From Aegilops tauschii subsp. strangulata (taxonomy: Eukaryota > Streptophyta > Magnoliopsida > Poales > Poaceae), in NCBI RefSeq assembly GCF_002575655.3, contig NC_053036.3, forward strand, positions 647,054,736 through 647,118,735: a DNA stretch of 64,000 bases, written 5' to 3'. Under the pieces are notes generated by a model. The model worked only from the letters and a program-made list of their open reading frames with translations, ran no database searches and had not been told where the DNA came from. How positions within the stretch are numbered: position 1 is the stretch's first letter; each line of letters opens with the position of its first letter. Below, in pieces: positions 12,122 to 26,604 of the stretch. The position numbers and the translations under genes were made by a program.

Positions 12122-14480
12122 TTGAAAGTTGGCATGGTATCATCATTTCATCCACATAGCATGTGCAAGAAAGTTTAGAGGGTTACGGCAAAAACTGGAT
12201 GCACTTCGTGTACAAAACGGACAATCTCTTTCAAAGTATCAGGATTTCATACGGAAACTCGTCTGTTACAAAGGGATTTCATTTTTTTAAACTTATTTGA
12301 ACTCCTGACTTTTTGTGTGTTCAAAATGCACCATTCAAAGCCACATCATCATTTTTCAATCCTCTCTGACTTCATTTGTTATTTTTCATGCATTTACTAA
12401 TTATTTTGAGCTATAAGACCCTAAAATTGAAAAGCATTTCAAATGAACTCTGAAAAGGTTGAAAGTTGGCATGGTATCATCATTTCATCCACATAGCATG
12501 TGAACGAAAGTTGAGAGGGTTACGGCAAAAACTGGATGCACTTCGTGTACAAAACGGACAATCTCTTTCAAAGTATCAGGACTTCATACGGAAACTCGTC
12601 TGTTACAAAGGGATTTCATTTTTTAAAACTTATTTGAACTCCTGACTTTTTGTGTGTTCAAAATGCACCATTCAAAGCCACATCATCATTTTTCAATCCT
12701 TTCTGACTTCATTTGTTATTTTTCATGCATTTACTAATTATTTTGAGCTATGAGACCCTAAAATTGAAAAGCATTTCAAATGAACTCTGAAAAGGTTGAA
12801 AGTTGGCATGGTATCATCATTTCATCCACATAGCATGTGCAAGAAAGTTTAGAGGGTTACGGCAAAAACTGGATGCACTTCGTGTACAAAACGGACAATC
12901 TCTTTCAAAGTATCAGGATTTCATACGGAAACTCGTCTATTACAAAGGGATTTCATTTTTTAAAACTTATTTGAACTCCTGACTTTTTGTGTGTTCAAAA
13001 TGCACCATTCAAAGCCACATCATCATTTTTCAATCCTTTCTGACATCATTTGTTATTTTTCATGCATTTACTAATTATTTTGAGTTATAAGACCATAAAA
13101 TTGAAAAGCATTTCAAATGAACTCTGAAAAGGTTGGAAGTTGGCATGGTATCATCATTTCATCCACATAGGAAGTGCAAGAAAGTTGACAGGGTTACAGC
13201 AAAAACTGGATGCACTTCGTGTACAAAACGGACAATCTTTTTCAATGTATCAGGATTTCATACGGAAACTTGTCTGTTACAAAGGGATTTCATTTTTTTA
13301 AACTTATTTGAACTCCTGACTTTTTGTGTGTTCAAAATGCACCATTCAAAGCCACATCATCATTTTTCAATCCTTTCTGACTTCATTTGTTATTTTTCAT
13401 GCATTTACTAATTATTTTGAGCTATAAGACCCTAAAATTGAAGAGCATTTCAAATGAACTCTGAAAAGGTTGAAAGTTGGCATGGTATCATCATTTCATC
13501 CACATAGGATGTGCAAGAAAGTTGAGAGGGTTACGGCAAAAACTGGATGCACTTCGTGTACAAAACGGACAATCTCTTTCAAAGCATCAGGATTTCATAC
13601 GGAAACTCGTCTGTTACAAAGGGATTTCATTTTTTAAAACTTATTTGAACTCCTGACTTTTTGTGTCTTCAAAATGCACCATTCAAAGCCACATCATCAT
13701 TTTTCAATCCTTTCTGGCTTCATTTGGTATTTTTCATGCATTTACTAATTATTTTGAGCTATGAGACCCTAAAATTGAAAAGCATTTCAAATGAACTCTG
13801 AAAAGGTTGAAAGTTGGCATGGTATCATCATTTCATCCACATAGCATGTGCAAGAAAGTTGAGAGGGTTACGGCAAAAACTGGATGCACTTCGTGTACAA
13901 AACGGACAATCTCTTTCAAAGTATCAGGATTTCATACGGAAACTCGTCTGTTACAAAGGGATTTCATTTTTTAAAACTTATTTGAACTCCTGACTTTTTG
14001 TGTGTTCAAAATGCACCATTCAAAGCCACATCATCATTTTTCAATCCTTTCTGACATCATTTGTTATTTTTCATGCATTTACTAATTATTTTGAGTTATA
14101 AGACCATAAAATTGAAAAGCATTTCAAATGAACTCTGAAAAAGTTGGAAGTTGGCATGGTATCATCATTTCATCCACATAGGAAGTGCAAGAAAGTTGAC
14201 AGGGTTACAGCAAAAACTGGATGCACTTCGTGTACAAAACGGACAATCTCTTTCAATGTATCAGGATTTCATACGGAAACTTGTCTGTTACAAAGGGATT
14301 TCATTTTTTTAAACTTATTTGAACTCCTGACTTTTTGTGTGTTCAAAATGCACCATTCAAAGCCACATCATCATTTTTCAATCCTTTCTGACTTCATTTG
14401 TTATTTTTCATGCATTTACTAATTATTTTGAGCTATGAGACCCTAAAATTGAAAAGCATTTCAAATGAACTCTGAAAAGG
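12122..14480 (+). repeat. Heptamer HOR type A, copy 1
   Basis: Seven monomers (12122, 12459, 12796, 13133, 13470, 13807, 14144), 2359 bp. The unit reuses hexamer monomers: the AGGAAGTGC/GTTGACAGG type appears twice, as does the GACATCATTT type. Marks are CCTCTCTGAC in the first, GTGAACGAAAG in the second, TCTATTAC in the third and TTTTTCAATG in the fourth. Confidence 0.87.
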
Positions 14481-16838
14481 TTGAAAGTTGGCATGGTATC
14501 ATCATTTCATCCACATAGCATGTGCAAGAAAGTTTAGAGGGTTACGGCAAAAACTGGATGCACTTCGTGTACAAAACGGACAATCTCTTTCAAAGTATCA
14601 GGATTTCATACGGAAAGTCGTCTGTTACAAAGGGATTTCATTTTTTTAAACTTATTTGAACTCCTGACTTTTTGTGTGTTCAAAATGCACCATTCAAAGC
14701 CACATCATCATTTTTCAATCCTCTCTGAATTATTTGTTATTTTTCATGCATTTACTAATTATTTTGAGCTATAAGACCCTAAAATTGAAAAGCATTTCAA
14801 ATGAACTCTGAAAAGGTTGAAAGTTGGCATGGTATCATCATTTCATCCACATAGCATGTGAAAGAAAGTTGAGAGGGTTATGGCAAAAACTGGATGCACT
14901 TCGTGTACAAAACGGACAATCTCTTTCAAAGTATCAGGACTTCATACGGAAACTCGTCTGTTACAAAGGGATTTCATTTTTTAAAATTTATTTGAACTCC
15001 TGACTTTTTGTGTGTTCAAAATGCACCATTCAAAGCCACATCATCATTTTTCAATCCTTTCTGACTTCATTTGTTATTTTTCATGCATTTACTAATTATT
15101 TTGAGCTATGAGACCCTAAAATTGAAAAGCATTTCAAATGAACTCTGAAAAGGTTGAAAGTTGGCATGGTATCATCATTTCATCCACATAGCATGTGCAA
15201 GAAAGTTTAGAGGGTTACGGCAAAAACTGGATGCACTTCGTGTACAAAACGGACAATCTCTTTCAAAGTATCAGGATTTCATACGGAAACTCGTCTATTA
15301 CAAAGGGATTTCATTTTTTAAAACTTATTTGAACTCCTGACTTTTTGTGTGTTCAAAATGCACCATTCAAAGCCACATCATCATTTTTCAATCCTTTCTG
15401 ACATCATTTGTTATTTTTCATGCATTTACTAATTATTTTGAGTTATAAGACCATAAAATTGAAAAGCATTTCAAATGAACTCTGAAAAGGTTGGAAGTTG
15501 GCATGGTATCATCATTTCATCCACATAGGAAGTGCAAGAAAGTTGACAGGGTTACAGCAAAAACTGGATGCACTTCGTGTACAAAACGGACAATCTTTTT
15601 CAATGTATCAGGATTTCATACGGAAACTTGTCTGTTACAAAGGGATTTCATTTTTTTAAACTTATTTGAACTCCTGACTTTTTGTGTGTTCAAAATGCAC
15701 CATTCAAAGCCACATCATCATTTTTCAATCCTTTCTGACTTCATTTGTTATTTTTCATGCATTTACTAATTATTTTGAGCTATAAGACCCTAAAATTGAA
15801 GAGCATTTCAAATGAACTCTGAAAAGGTTGAAAGTTGGCATGGTATCATCATTTCATCCACATAGGATGTGCAAGAAAGTTGAGAGGGTTACGGCAAAAA
15901 CTGGATGCACTTCGTGTACAAAACGGACAATCTCTTTCAAAGCATCAGGATTTCATACGGAAACTCATCTGTTACAAAGGGATTTCATTTTTTAAAACTT
16001 ATTTGAACTCCTGACTTTTTGTGTCTTCAAAATGCACCATTCAAAGCCACATCATCATTTTTCAATCCTTTCTGGCTTCATTTGTTATTTTTCATGCATT
16101 TACTAATTATTTTGAGCTATGAGACCCTAAAATTGAAAAGCATTTCAAATGAACTCTGAAAAGGTTGAAAGTTGGCATGGTATCATCATTTCATCCACAT
16201 AGCATGTGCAAGAAAGTTGAGAGGGTTACGGCAAAAACTGGATGCACTTCGTGTACAAAACGGACAATCTCTTTCAAAGTATCAGGATTTCATACGGAAA
16301 CTCGTCTGTTACAAAGGGATTTCATTTTTTAAAACTTATTTGAACTCCTGACTTTTTGTGTGTTCAAAATGCACCATTCAAAGCCACATCATCATTTTTC
16401 AATCCTTTCTGACATCATTTGTTATTTTTCATGCATTTACTAATTATTTTGAGTTATAAGACCATAAAATTGAAAAGCATTTCAAATGAACTCTGAAAAG
16501 GTTGGAAGTTGGCATGGTATCATCATTTCATCCACATAGGAAGTGCAAGAAAGTTGACAGGGTTACAGCAAAAACTGGATGCACTTCGTGTACAAAACGG
16601 ACAATCTCTTTCAATGTATCAGGATTTCATACGGAAACTTGTCTGTTACAAAGGGATTTCATTTTTTAAAACTTATTTGAACTCCTGACTTTTTGTGTGT
16701 TCAAAATGCACCATTCAAAGCCACATCATCATTTTTCAATCCTTTCTGACTTCATTTGTTATTTTTCATGCATTTACTAATTATTTTGAGCTATGAGACC
16801 CTAAAATTGAAAAGCATTTCAAATGAACTCTGAAAAGG
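14481..16838 (+). repeat. Heptamer HOR type A, copy 2
   Basis: Same seven-monomer order, 2358 bp. The first monomer is one base short in the CTCTGAATTATTTG region. Shared marks with copy 1 include TCTATTAC, CTTTTTCAATG and CTGGCTTC. The second monomer has GTGAAAGAAAG with GTTATGG, shared with the partial third copy. Confidence 0.87.
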
Positions 16839-18186
16839 TTGAAAGTTGGCATGGTATCATCATTTCATCCACATAGCATGTGCAAGAAAGTTTAGAGGGT
16901 TACGGCAAAAACTGGATGCACTTCGTGTACAAAACGGACAATCTCTTTCAAAGTATCAGGATTTCATACGGAAAGTCGTCTGTTACAAAGGGATTTCATT
17001 TTTTTAAACTTATTTGAACTCCTGACTTTTTGTGTGTTCAAAATGCACCATTCAAAGCCACATCATCATTTTTCAATCCTCTCTGACTTCATTTGTTATT
17101 TTTCATGCATTTACTAATTATTTTGAGCTATAAGACCCTAAAATTGAAAAGCATTTCAAATGAACTCTGAAAAGGTTGAAAGTTGGCATGGTATCATCAT
17201 TTCATCCACATAGCATGTGAAAGAAAGTTGAGAGGGTTATGGCAAAAACTGGATGCACTTCGTGTACAAAACGGACAATCTCTTTCAAAGTATCAGGACT
17301 TCATACGGAAACTCGTCTGTTACAAAGGGATTTCATTTTTTAAAACTTATTTGAACTCCTGACTTTTTGTGTGTTCAAAATGCACCATTCAAAGCCACAT
17401 CATCATTTTTCAATCCTTTCTGACTTCATTTGTTATTTTTCATGCATTTACTAATTATTTTGAGCTATGAGACCCTAAAATTGAAAAGCATTTCAAATGA
17501 ACTCTGAAAAGGTTGAAAGTTGGCATGGTATCATCATTTCATCCACATAGCATGTGCAAGAAAGTTTAGAGGGTTACGGCAAAAACTGGATGCACTTCGT
17601 GTACAAAACGGACAATCTCTTTCAAAGTATCAGGATTTCATACGGAAACTCGTCTGTTACAAAGGGATTTCATTTTTTAAAACTTATTTGAACTCCTGAC
17701 TTTTTGTGTGTTCAAAATGCACCATTCAAAGCCACATCATCATTTTTCAATCCTTTCTGACATCATTTGTTATTTTTCATGCATTTACTAATTATTTTGA
17801 GTTATAAGACCATAAAATTGAAAAGCATTTCAAATGAACTCTGAAAAGGTTGGAAGTTGGCATGGTATCATCATTTCATCCACATAGGAAGTGCAAGAAA
17901 GTTGACAGGGTTACAGCAAAAACTGGATGCACTTCGTGTACAAAACGGACAATCTCTTTCAATGTATCAGGATTTCATACGGAAACTCGTCTGTTACAAA
18001 GGGATTTCATTTTTTTAAACTTATTTGAACTCCTGACTTTTTGTGTGTTCAAAATGCACCATTCAAAGCCACATCATCATTTTTCAATCCTCTCTGACTT
18101 CATTTGTTATTTTTCATGCATTTACTAATTATTTTGAGCTATAAGACCCTAAAATTGAAAAGCATTTCAAATGAACTCTGAAAAGG
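16839..18186 (+). repeat. Heptamer HOR type A, partial copy 3
   Basis: Four monomers (16839, 17176, 17513, 17850) follow the heptamer order and then the pattern stops. The fourth monomer is chimeric: AGGAAGTGC and GTTGACAGG in its 5' part, but ACTCGTCTG, CCTCTCTGAC and a 12122-type 3' part. The crossover point would lie between about monomer positions 110 and 135. Confidence 0.82.
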
Positions 18187-19871
18187 TTGAAAGTTGGCAT
18201 GGTATCATCATTTCATCCACATAGCATGTGCAAGAAAGTTGAGAGGGTTACGGCAAAAACTGGATGCACTTCGTGTACAAAACGGACAATCTCTTTCAAA
18301 GTATCAGGACTTCATACGGAAACTCGTCTGTTACAAAGGGATTTCATTTTTTAAAACTTATTTGAACTCCTGACTTTTTGTGTGTTCAAAATGCACCATT
18401 CAAAGCCACATCATCATTTTTCAATCATTTCTGACTTCATTTGTTATTTTTCATGCATTTACTAATTATTTTGAGCTATAAGACCCTAAAATTGAAGAGC
18501 ATTTCAAATGAACTCTGGAAAGGTTGAAAGTTGGCATGGTATCATCATTTCATCCACATAGCATGTGCAAGAAAGTTGAGAGGGTTACGGCAAAAACTGG
18601 ATGCACTTCGTGTACAAAACGGACAATCTCTTTCAAAGTATCAGGATTTCATACGGAAACTCGTCTGTTACAAAGGGATTTCATTTTTAAAAACTTATTT
18701 GAACTCCTGACTTTTTGTGTGTTCAAAATGCACCATTCGAAGCCACATCATCATGTTTCAATCCTTTCTGACTTCATTTGTTATTTTTCATGCATTTACT
18801 AATTATTTTCAGCTATAAGACCATAAAATTGAAAAGCATTTCAAATGAACTCTGAAAAGGTTGAAAGTTAGCATGGTATCATCATTTCATCCACATAGGA
18901 TGTGCAAGAAAGTTGAGAGGGTTACGGCAAAAACTGGATGCACTTCGTGTACAAAACGGACAATCTCTTTCAAAGTATCAGGACTTCATAGGGAAACTCG
19001 TCTGTTACAAAGGGATTTCATTTTTTTAAACTTATTTGAACTCCTGACTTTTTGTGTGTTCAAAATGCCCCATTCAAAGCCACATCGTCATTTTTCAATC
19101 CTTTCTGACTTCCTTTCTTATTTTTCATGCATTTACTAATTATTTTCAGCAATAAGACCCTAAAATTGAAAAGCATTTCAAATGAACTCTGAAAAGGTTG
19201 AAAGTTGGCATGGTATCATCATTTCATCCACATAGCATGTGCAAGAAAGTTGAGAGGGTTACGGCAAAAACTGGATGCACTTCGTGTACAAAACGGACAA
19301 TCTCTTTCAAAGTATCAGGATTTCATACGGAAACTCGTCTGTTACAAAGGGATTTCATTTTTTAAAACTTATTTGAACTCCTGACTTTTTGTGTGTTCAA
19401 AATGCACCATTCAAAGCCACATCATCATTTTTCAATCCTTTCTGACTTCATTTGTTATTTTTCATGCATTTACTAATTATTTTGAGCTATGAGACCCTAA
19501 AATTGAAAAGCATTTCAAATGAACTCTGAAAAGGTTGAAAGTTGGCATGGTATCATCATTTCATCCACATAGCATGTGCAAGAAAGTTGAGAGGGTTACG
19601 GAAAAAACTGGATGCACTTCGTGTACAAAACGGACAATCTCTTTCAAAGTATCAGGACTTCATACGGAAACTCGTCTGTTACAAAGAGATTTCATTTTTT
19701 AAAACTTATTTGAACTCCTGACTTTTTGTGTGTTCAAAATGCACCATTCAAAGCCACATCATCATTTTTCAATCCTTTCTGACTTCATTTGTTATTTTTC
19801 ATGCATTTACTAATTATTTTGAGCTATAAGACCCTAAAATTGAAAAGCATTTCAAATGAACTCTGAAAAGG
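18187..19871 (+). repeat. Transitional monomers between heptamer types A and B
   Basis: Five monomers (18187, 18524, 18861, 19198, 19535). 18524 is the CATCATGTTTC/CCATAAA type used in heptamer B. 18861 combines GTTAGC, AGGATG, CATAGGG and GCCCC. 19535 has ACGGAAAAAAC. No clear multi-monomer period is visible inside this stretch. Confidence 0.8.
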
Positions 19872-22228
19872 TTGAAAGTTGGCATGGTATCATCATTTCA
19901 TCCACATAGCATGTGCAAGAAAGTTGAGAGGGTTACGGCAAAAACTGGATGCACTTCGTGTACAAAACGGACAATCTCTTTCAAAGTATCAGGAGTTTAT
20001 ACGGAAACTCGTCTGTTACAAAGGGATTTCTTTTTTTTAAACTTATTTGAACTCCTGACTTTTTGTGTGTTCAAAATGCACCATTCAAAGCCACATCATC
20101 ATTTTTCAATCCTTTCTGACTTCATTTGTTATTTTTCATGCATTTACTAATATTTTGAGCTATGAGACCCTAAAATTGAAAAGCATTTCAAATGAACTCT
20201 GAAAAGGTTGAAAGTTGGCATGGTATCATCATTTCATCCACATAGCATGTGCAAGAAAGTTGAGAGGGTTACGGAAAAAACTGGATGCACTTCGTGTACA
20301 AAACGGACAATCTCTTTCAAAGTATCAGGACTTCATACGGAAACTCGTCTGTTACAAAGGGATTTCATTTTTTAAAACTTATTTGAACTCCTGACTTTTT
20401 GTGTGTTCAAAATGCACCATTCAAAGCCACATCATCATTTTTCAATCCTTTCTGACTTCATTTGTTATTTTTCATGCATTTACTAATTATTTTGAGCTAT
20501 AAGACCCTAAAATTGAAGAGCATTTCAAATGAACTCTGGAAAGGTTGAAAGTTGGCATGGTATCATCATTTCATCCACCTAGCATGTGCAAGAAAGTTGA
20601 GAGGGTTACGGCAAAAACTGGATGCACTTCGTGTAAAAAACGGACAATCTCTTTCAAAGTATCAGGATTTCATACGGAAACTCGTCTGTTACAAAGGGAT
20701 TTCATTTTTAAAAACTTATTTGAACTCCTGACTTTTTGTGTGTTCAAAATGCACCATTCAAAGCCACATCATCATGTTTCAATCCTTTCTGACTTCATTT
20801 GTTATTTTTCATGCATTTACTAATTATTTTCAGCTATAAGACCATAAAATTGAAAAGCATTTCAAATGAACTCTGAAAAGGATGAAAGTTAGCATGGTAT
20901 CATCATTTCATCCACATAGGATGTGCAAGAAAGTTGAGAGGGTTACGGCAAAAACTGGATGCACTTCCTGTACAAAACGGACAATCTCTTTCAAAGTATC
21001 AGGACTTCATAGGGAAACTCGTCTGTTACAAAGGGATTTCATTTTTTAAACTTATTTGAACTCCTGACTTTTTGTGTGTTCAAAATGCCCCATTCAAAGC
21101 CACATCATCATTTTTCAATCCTTTCTGACTTCCTTTCTTATTTTTCATGCATTTACTAATTATTTTCAACTATAAGACCCTAAAATTGAAAAGCATTTCA
21201 AATGAACTCTGAAAAGGTTGAAAGTTGGCATGGTATCATCATTTCATCCACATAGCATGTGCAAGAAAGTTGAGAGGGTTACGGCAAAAACTGGATGCAC
21301 TTCGTGTACAAAACGGACAATCTCTTTCAAAGTATCAGGATTTCATACGGAAACTCGTCTCTTACAAAGGGATTTCATTTTTTAAAACTTATTTGAACTC
21401 CTGACTTTTTGTGTGTTCAAAATGCACCATTCAAAGCCACATCATAATTTTTCAATCCTTTCTGACTTCATTTGTTATTTTTCATGCATTTACTAATTAT
21501 TTTGAGCTATGAGACCCTAAAATTGAAAAGCATTTCAAATGAACTCTGAAAAGGTTGAAAGTTGGCATGGTATCATCATTTCATCCACATAACATGTGCA
21601 AGAAAGTTGAGAGGGTTACGGCAAAAACTAGATGCATTTCGTGTACAAAACGGACAATCTCTTTCAAAGTATCAGGATTTCATACGGAAACTCGTCTGTT
21701 ACAAAGAGATTTCATTTTTTTAAACTTATTTGAACTCCTGACTTTTTGTGTGTTCAAAATGCACCATTCAAAGCCACATCATCATTTTTCAATCCTTTCT
21801 GACTTCATTTGTTATTTTTCATGCATTTACTAATTATTTTGAGCTATAAGACCCTAAAATTGAAGAGCATTTCAAATGAACTCTGAAAAGGTTGAAAGAT
21901 GGCATGGTATCATCATTTCATCCACATAGCATGTGCAAGAAAGTTGAGAGGGTTACGGCAAAAACTGGATGCACTTCGTGTACAAAACGGACAATCTCTT
22001 TCAAAGTATCAGGATTTCATACGGAAACTCGTCTGTTACAAAGGGATTTCATTTTTAAAAACTTATTTGAACTCCTGACTTTTTGTGTGTTCAAAATGCA
22101 CCATTCAAAGCCACATCATCATGTTTCAATCCTTTCTGACTTCATTTGTTATTTTTCATGCATTTACTAATTATTTTCAGCTATAAGACCATAAAATTGA
22201 AAAGCATTTCAAATGAACTCTGAAAAGG
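19872..22228 (+). repeat. Heptamer HOR type B, copy 1
   Basis: Seven monomers (19872, 20208, 20545, 20882, 21218, 21555, 21892), 2357 bp. In order, the marks are: GGAGTTTATACGG with a 1-bp deletion (ACTAATATTTT); ACGGAAAAAAC; CATCATGTTTC; GGATGAAAGTTAGC with TTCCTGTAC and a 1-bp T-tract deletion; TCTCTTAC with CATAATTTTT; ATAACATG with ACTAGATGCATTTCG; and GAAAGATGGC. Confidence 0.9.
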
Positions 22229-24585
22229 TTGATAGTTGGCATGGTATCATCATTTCATCCACATAGCATGTGCAAGAAAGTTGAGAGGGTTACGGCAAAA
22301 ACTGGATGCACTTCGTGTACAAAACGGACAATCTCTTTCAAAGTATCAGGAGTTTATACGGAAACTCGTCTGTTACAAAGGGATTTCTTTTTTTTAAACT
22401 TATTTGAACTCCTGACTTTTTGTGTGTTCAAAATGCACCATTCAAAGCCACATCATCATTTTTCAATCCTTTCTGACTTCATTTGTTATTTTTCATGCAT
22501 TTACTAATATTTTGAGCTATGAGACCCTAAAATTGAAAAGCATTTCAAATGAACTCTGAAAAGGTTGAAAGTTGGCATGGTATCATGATTTCATCCACAT
22601 AGCATGTGCAATAAAGTTGAGAGGGTTACGGAAAAAACTGGATGCACTTCGTGTACAAAACGGACAATCTCTTTCAAAGTATCAGGACTTCATACGGAAA
22701 CTCGTCTGTTACAAAGGGATTTCATTTTTTAAAACTTACTTGAACTCCTGACTTTTTGTGTGTTCAAAATGCACCATTCAAAGCCACATCATCATTTTTC
22801 AATCCTTTCTGACTTCATTTGTTATTTTTCATGCATTTACTAATTATTTTGAGCTATAAGACCCTAAAATTGAAGAGCATTTCAAATGAACTCTGGAAAG
22901 GTTGAAAGTTGGCATGGTATCATCATTTCATCCACATAGCATGTGCAAGAAAGTTGAGAGGGTTACGGCAAAAACTGGATGCACTTCGTGTACAAAACGG
23001 ACAATCTCTTTCAAAGTATCAGGATTTCATACGGAAACTCGTCTGTTACAAAGGGATTTCATTTTTAAAAACTTATTTGAACTCCTGACTTTTTGTGTGT
23101 TCAAAATGCACCATTCAAAGCCACATCATCATGTTTCAATCCTTTCTGACTTCATTTGTTATTTTTCATGCATTTACTAATTATTTTCAGCTATAAGACC
23201 ATAAAATTGAAAAGCATTTCAAATGAACTCTGAAAAGGATGAAAGTTAGCATGGTATCATCATTTCATCCACATAGGATGTGCAAGAAAGTTGAGAGGGT
23301 TACGGCAAAAACTGGATGCACTTCCTGTACAAAACGGACAATCTCTTTCAAAGTATCAGGACTTCATAGGGAAACTCGTCTGTTACAAAGGGATTTCATT
23401 TTTTAAACTTATTTGAACTCCTGACTTTTTGTGTGTTCAAAATGCCCCATTCAAAGCCACATCATCATTTTTCAATCCTTTCTGACTTCCTTTCTTATTT
23501 TTCATGCATTTACTAATTATTTTCAACTATAAGACCCTAAAATTGAAAAGCATTTCAAATGAACTCTGAAAAGGTTGAAAGTTGGCATGGTATCATCATT
23601 TCATCCACATAGCATGTGCAAGAAAGTTGAGAGGGTTACGGCAAAAACTGGATGCACTTCGTGTACAAAACGGACAGTCTCTTTCAAAGTATCAGGATTT
23701 CATACGGAAACTCGTCTCTTACAAAGGGATTTCATTTTTTAAAACTTATTTGAACTCCTGACTTTTTGTGTGTTCAAAATGCACCATTCAAAGCCACATC
23801 ATAATTTTTCAATCCTTTCTGACTTCATTTGTTATTTTTCATGCATTTACTAATCATTTTGAGCTATGAGACCCTAAAATTGAAAAGCATTTCAAATGAA
23901 CTCTGAAAAGGTTGAAAGTTGGCATGGTATCATCATTTCATCCACATAACATGTGCAAGAAAGTTGAGAGGGTTACGGCAAAAACTAGATGCATTTCGTG
24001 TACAAAACGGACAATCTCTTTCAAAGTATCAGGATTTCATACGGAAACTCGTCTGTTACAAAGAGATTTCATTTTTTTAGACTTATTTGAACTCCTGACT
24101 TTTTGTGTGTTCAAAATGCACCATTCAAAGCCACATCATCATTTTTCAATCCTTTCTGACTTCATTTGTTATTTTTCATGCATTTACTAATTATTTTGAG
24201 CTATAAGACCCTAAAATTGAAGAGCATTTCAAATGAACTCTGAAAAGGTTGAAAGATGGCATGGTATCATCATTTCATCCACATAGCATGTGCAAGAAAG
24301 TTGAGAGGGTTACGGCAAAAACTGGATGCACTTCGTGTACAAAACGGACAATCTCTTTCAAAGTATCAGGATTTCATACGGAAACTCGTCTGTTACAAAG
24401 GGATTTCATTTTTAAAAACTTATTTGAACTCCTGACTTTTTGTGTGTTCAAAATGCACCATTCAAAGCCACATCATCATGTTTCAATCCTTTCTGACTTC
24501 ATTTGTTATTTTTCATGCATTTACTAATTATTTTCAGCTATAAGACCATAAAATTGAAAAGCATTTCAAATGAACTCTGAAAAGG
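22229..24585 (+). repeat. Heptamer HOR type B, copy 2
   Basis: Complete heptamer, 2357 bp, with the same seven marks. The first monomer starts TTGATAGTTGG, and the second gains CATGATTTC, GCAATAAAG and CTTACTTGAAC, which later copies keep (copy 5 lacks GCAATAAAG). Confidence 0.9.
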
Positions 24586-26604
24586 TTGATAGTTGGCATG
24601 GTATCATCATTTCATCCACATAGCATGTGCAAGAAAGTTGAGAGGGTTACGGCAAAAACTGGATGCACTTCGTGTACAAAACGGACAATCTCTTTCAAAG
24701 TATCAGGAGTTTATACGGAAACTCGTCTGTTACAAAGGGATTTCTTTTTTTTAAACTTATTTGAACTCCTGACTTTTTGTGTGTTCAAAATGCACCATTC
24801 AAAGCCACATCATCATTTTTCAATCCTTTCTGACTTCATTTGTTATTTTTCATGCATTTACTAATATTTTGAGCTATGAGACCCTAAAATTGAAAAGCAT
24901 TTCAAATGAACTCTGAAAAGGTTGAAAGTTGGCATGGTATCATGATTTCATCCACATAGCATGTGCAATAAAGTTGAGAGGGTTACGGAAAAAACTGGAT
25001 GCACTTCGTGTACAAAACGGACAATCTCTTTCAAAGTATCAGGACTTCATACGGAAACTCGTCTGTTACAAAGGGATTTCATTTTTTAAAACTTACTTGA
25101 ACTCCTGACTTTTTGTGTGTTCAAAATGCACCATTCAAAGCCACATCATCATTTTTCAATCCTTTCTGACTTCATTTGTTATTTTTCATGCATTTACTAA
25201 TTATTTTGAGCTATAAGACCCTAAAATTGAAGAGCATTTCAAATGAACTCTGGAAAGGTTGAAAGTTGGCATGGTATCATCATTTCATCCACATAGCATG
25301 TGCAAGAAAGTTGAGAGGGTTACGGCAAAAACTGGATGCACTTCGTGTACAAAACGGACAATCTCTTTCAAAGTATCAGGATTTCATACGGAAACTCGTC
25401 TCTTACAAAGGGATTTCATTTTTTAAAACTTATTTGAACTCCTGACTTTTTGTGTGTTCAAAATGCACCATTCAAAGCCACATCATCATGTTTCAATCCT
25501 TTCTGACTTCATTTGTTATTTTTCATGCATTTACTAATTATTTTCAGCTATAAGACCATAAAATTGAAAAGCATTTCAAATGAACTCTTAAAAGGATGAA
25601 AGTTAGCATGGTATCATCATTTCATCCACATAGGATGTGCAAGAAAGTTGAGAGGGTTACGGCAAAAACTGGATGCACTTCCTGTACAAAACGGACAATC
25701 TCTTTCAAAGTATCAGGACTTCATAGGGAAACTCGTCTGTTACAAAGGGATTTCATTTTTTAAACTTATTTGAACTCCTGACTTTTTGTGTGTTCAAAAT
25801 GCCCCATTCAAAGCCACATCATCATTTTTCAATCCTATCTGACTTCCTTTCTTATTTTTCATGCATTTACTAATTATTTTCAACTATAAGACCCTAAAAT
25901 TGAAAAGCATTTCAAATGAACTCTGAAAAGGTTGAAAGTTGGCATGGTATCATCATTTCATCCACATAACATGTGCAAGAAAGTTGAGAGGGTTACGGCA
26001 AAAACTAGATGCATTTCGTGTACAAAACGGACAATCTCTTTCAAAGTATCAGGATTTCATACGGAAACTCGTCTGTTACAAAGAGATTTCATTTTTTTAA
26101 ACTTATTTGAACTCCTGACTTTTTGTGTGTTCAAAATGCACCATTCAAAGCCACATCATAATTTTTCAATCCTTTCTGACTTCATTTGTTATTTTTCATG
26201 CATTTACTAATTATTTTGAGCTATAAGACCCTAAAATTGAAGAGCATTTCAAATGAACTCTGAAAAGGTTGAAAGATGGCATGGTATCATCATTTCATCC
26301 ACATAGCATGTGCAAGAAAGTTGAGAGGGTTACGGCAAAAACTGGATGCACTTCGTGTACAAAACGGACAATCTCTTTCAAAGTATCAGGATTTCATACG
26401 GAAACTCGTCTGTTACAAAGGGATTTCATTTTTAAAAACTTATTTGAACTCCTGACTTTTTGTGTGTTCAAAATGCACCATTCAAAGCCACATCATCATG
26501 TTTCAATCCTTTCTGACTTCATTTGTTATTTTTCATGCATTTACTAATTATTTTCAGCTATAAGACCTTAAATTTAAAAGCATTTCAAATGAACTCTGAA
26601 AAGG
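24586..26604 (+). repeat. Heptamer HOR type B, copy 3, reduced to six monomers
   Basis: Six monomers (24586, 24922, 25259, 25596, 25932, 26269), 2019 bp. The TCTCTTAC monomer in fifth place is missing. The third monomer instead carries a TCTCTTAC and TTTTTTAAAAC patch in front of its own CATCATGTTTC end. The last monomer has a 1-bp deletion near 26567 (ACCTTAAATTTAAAAG). Confidence 0.88.
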
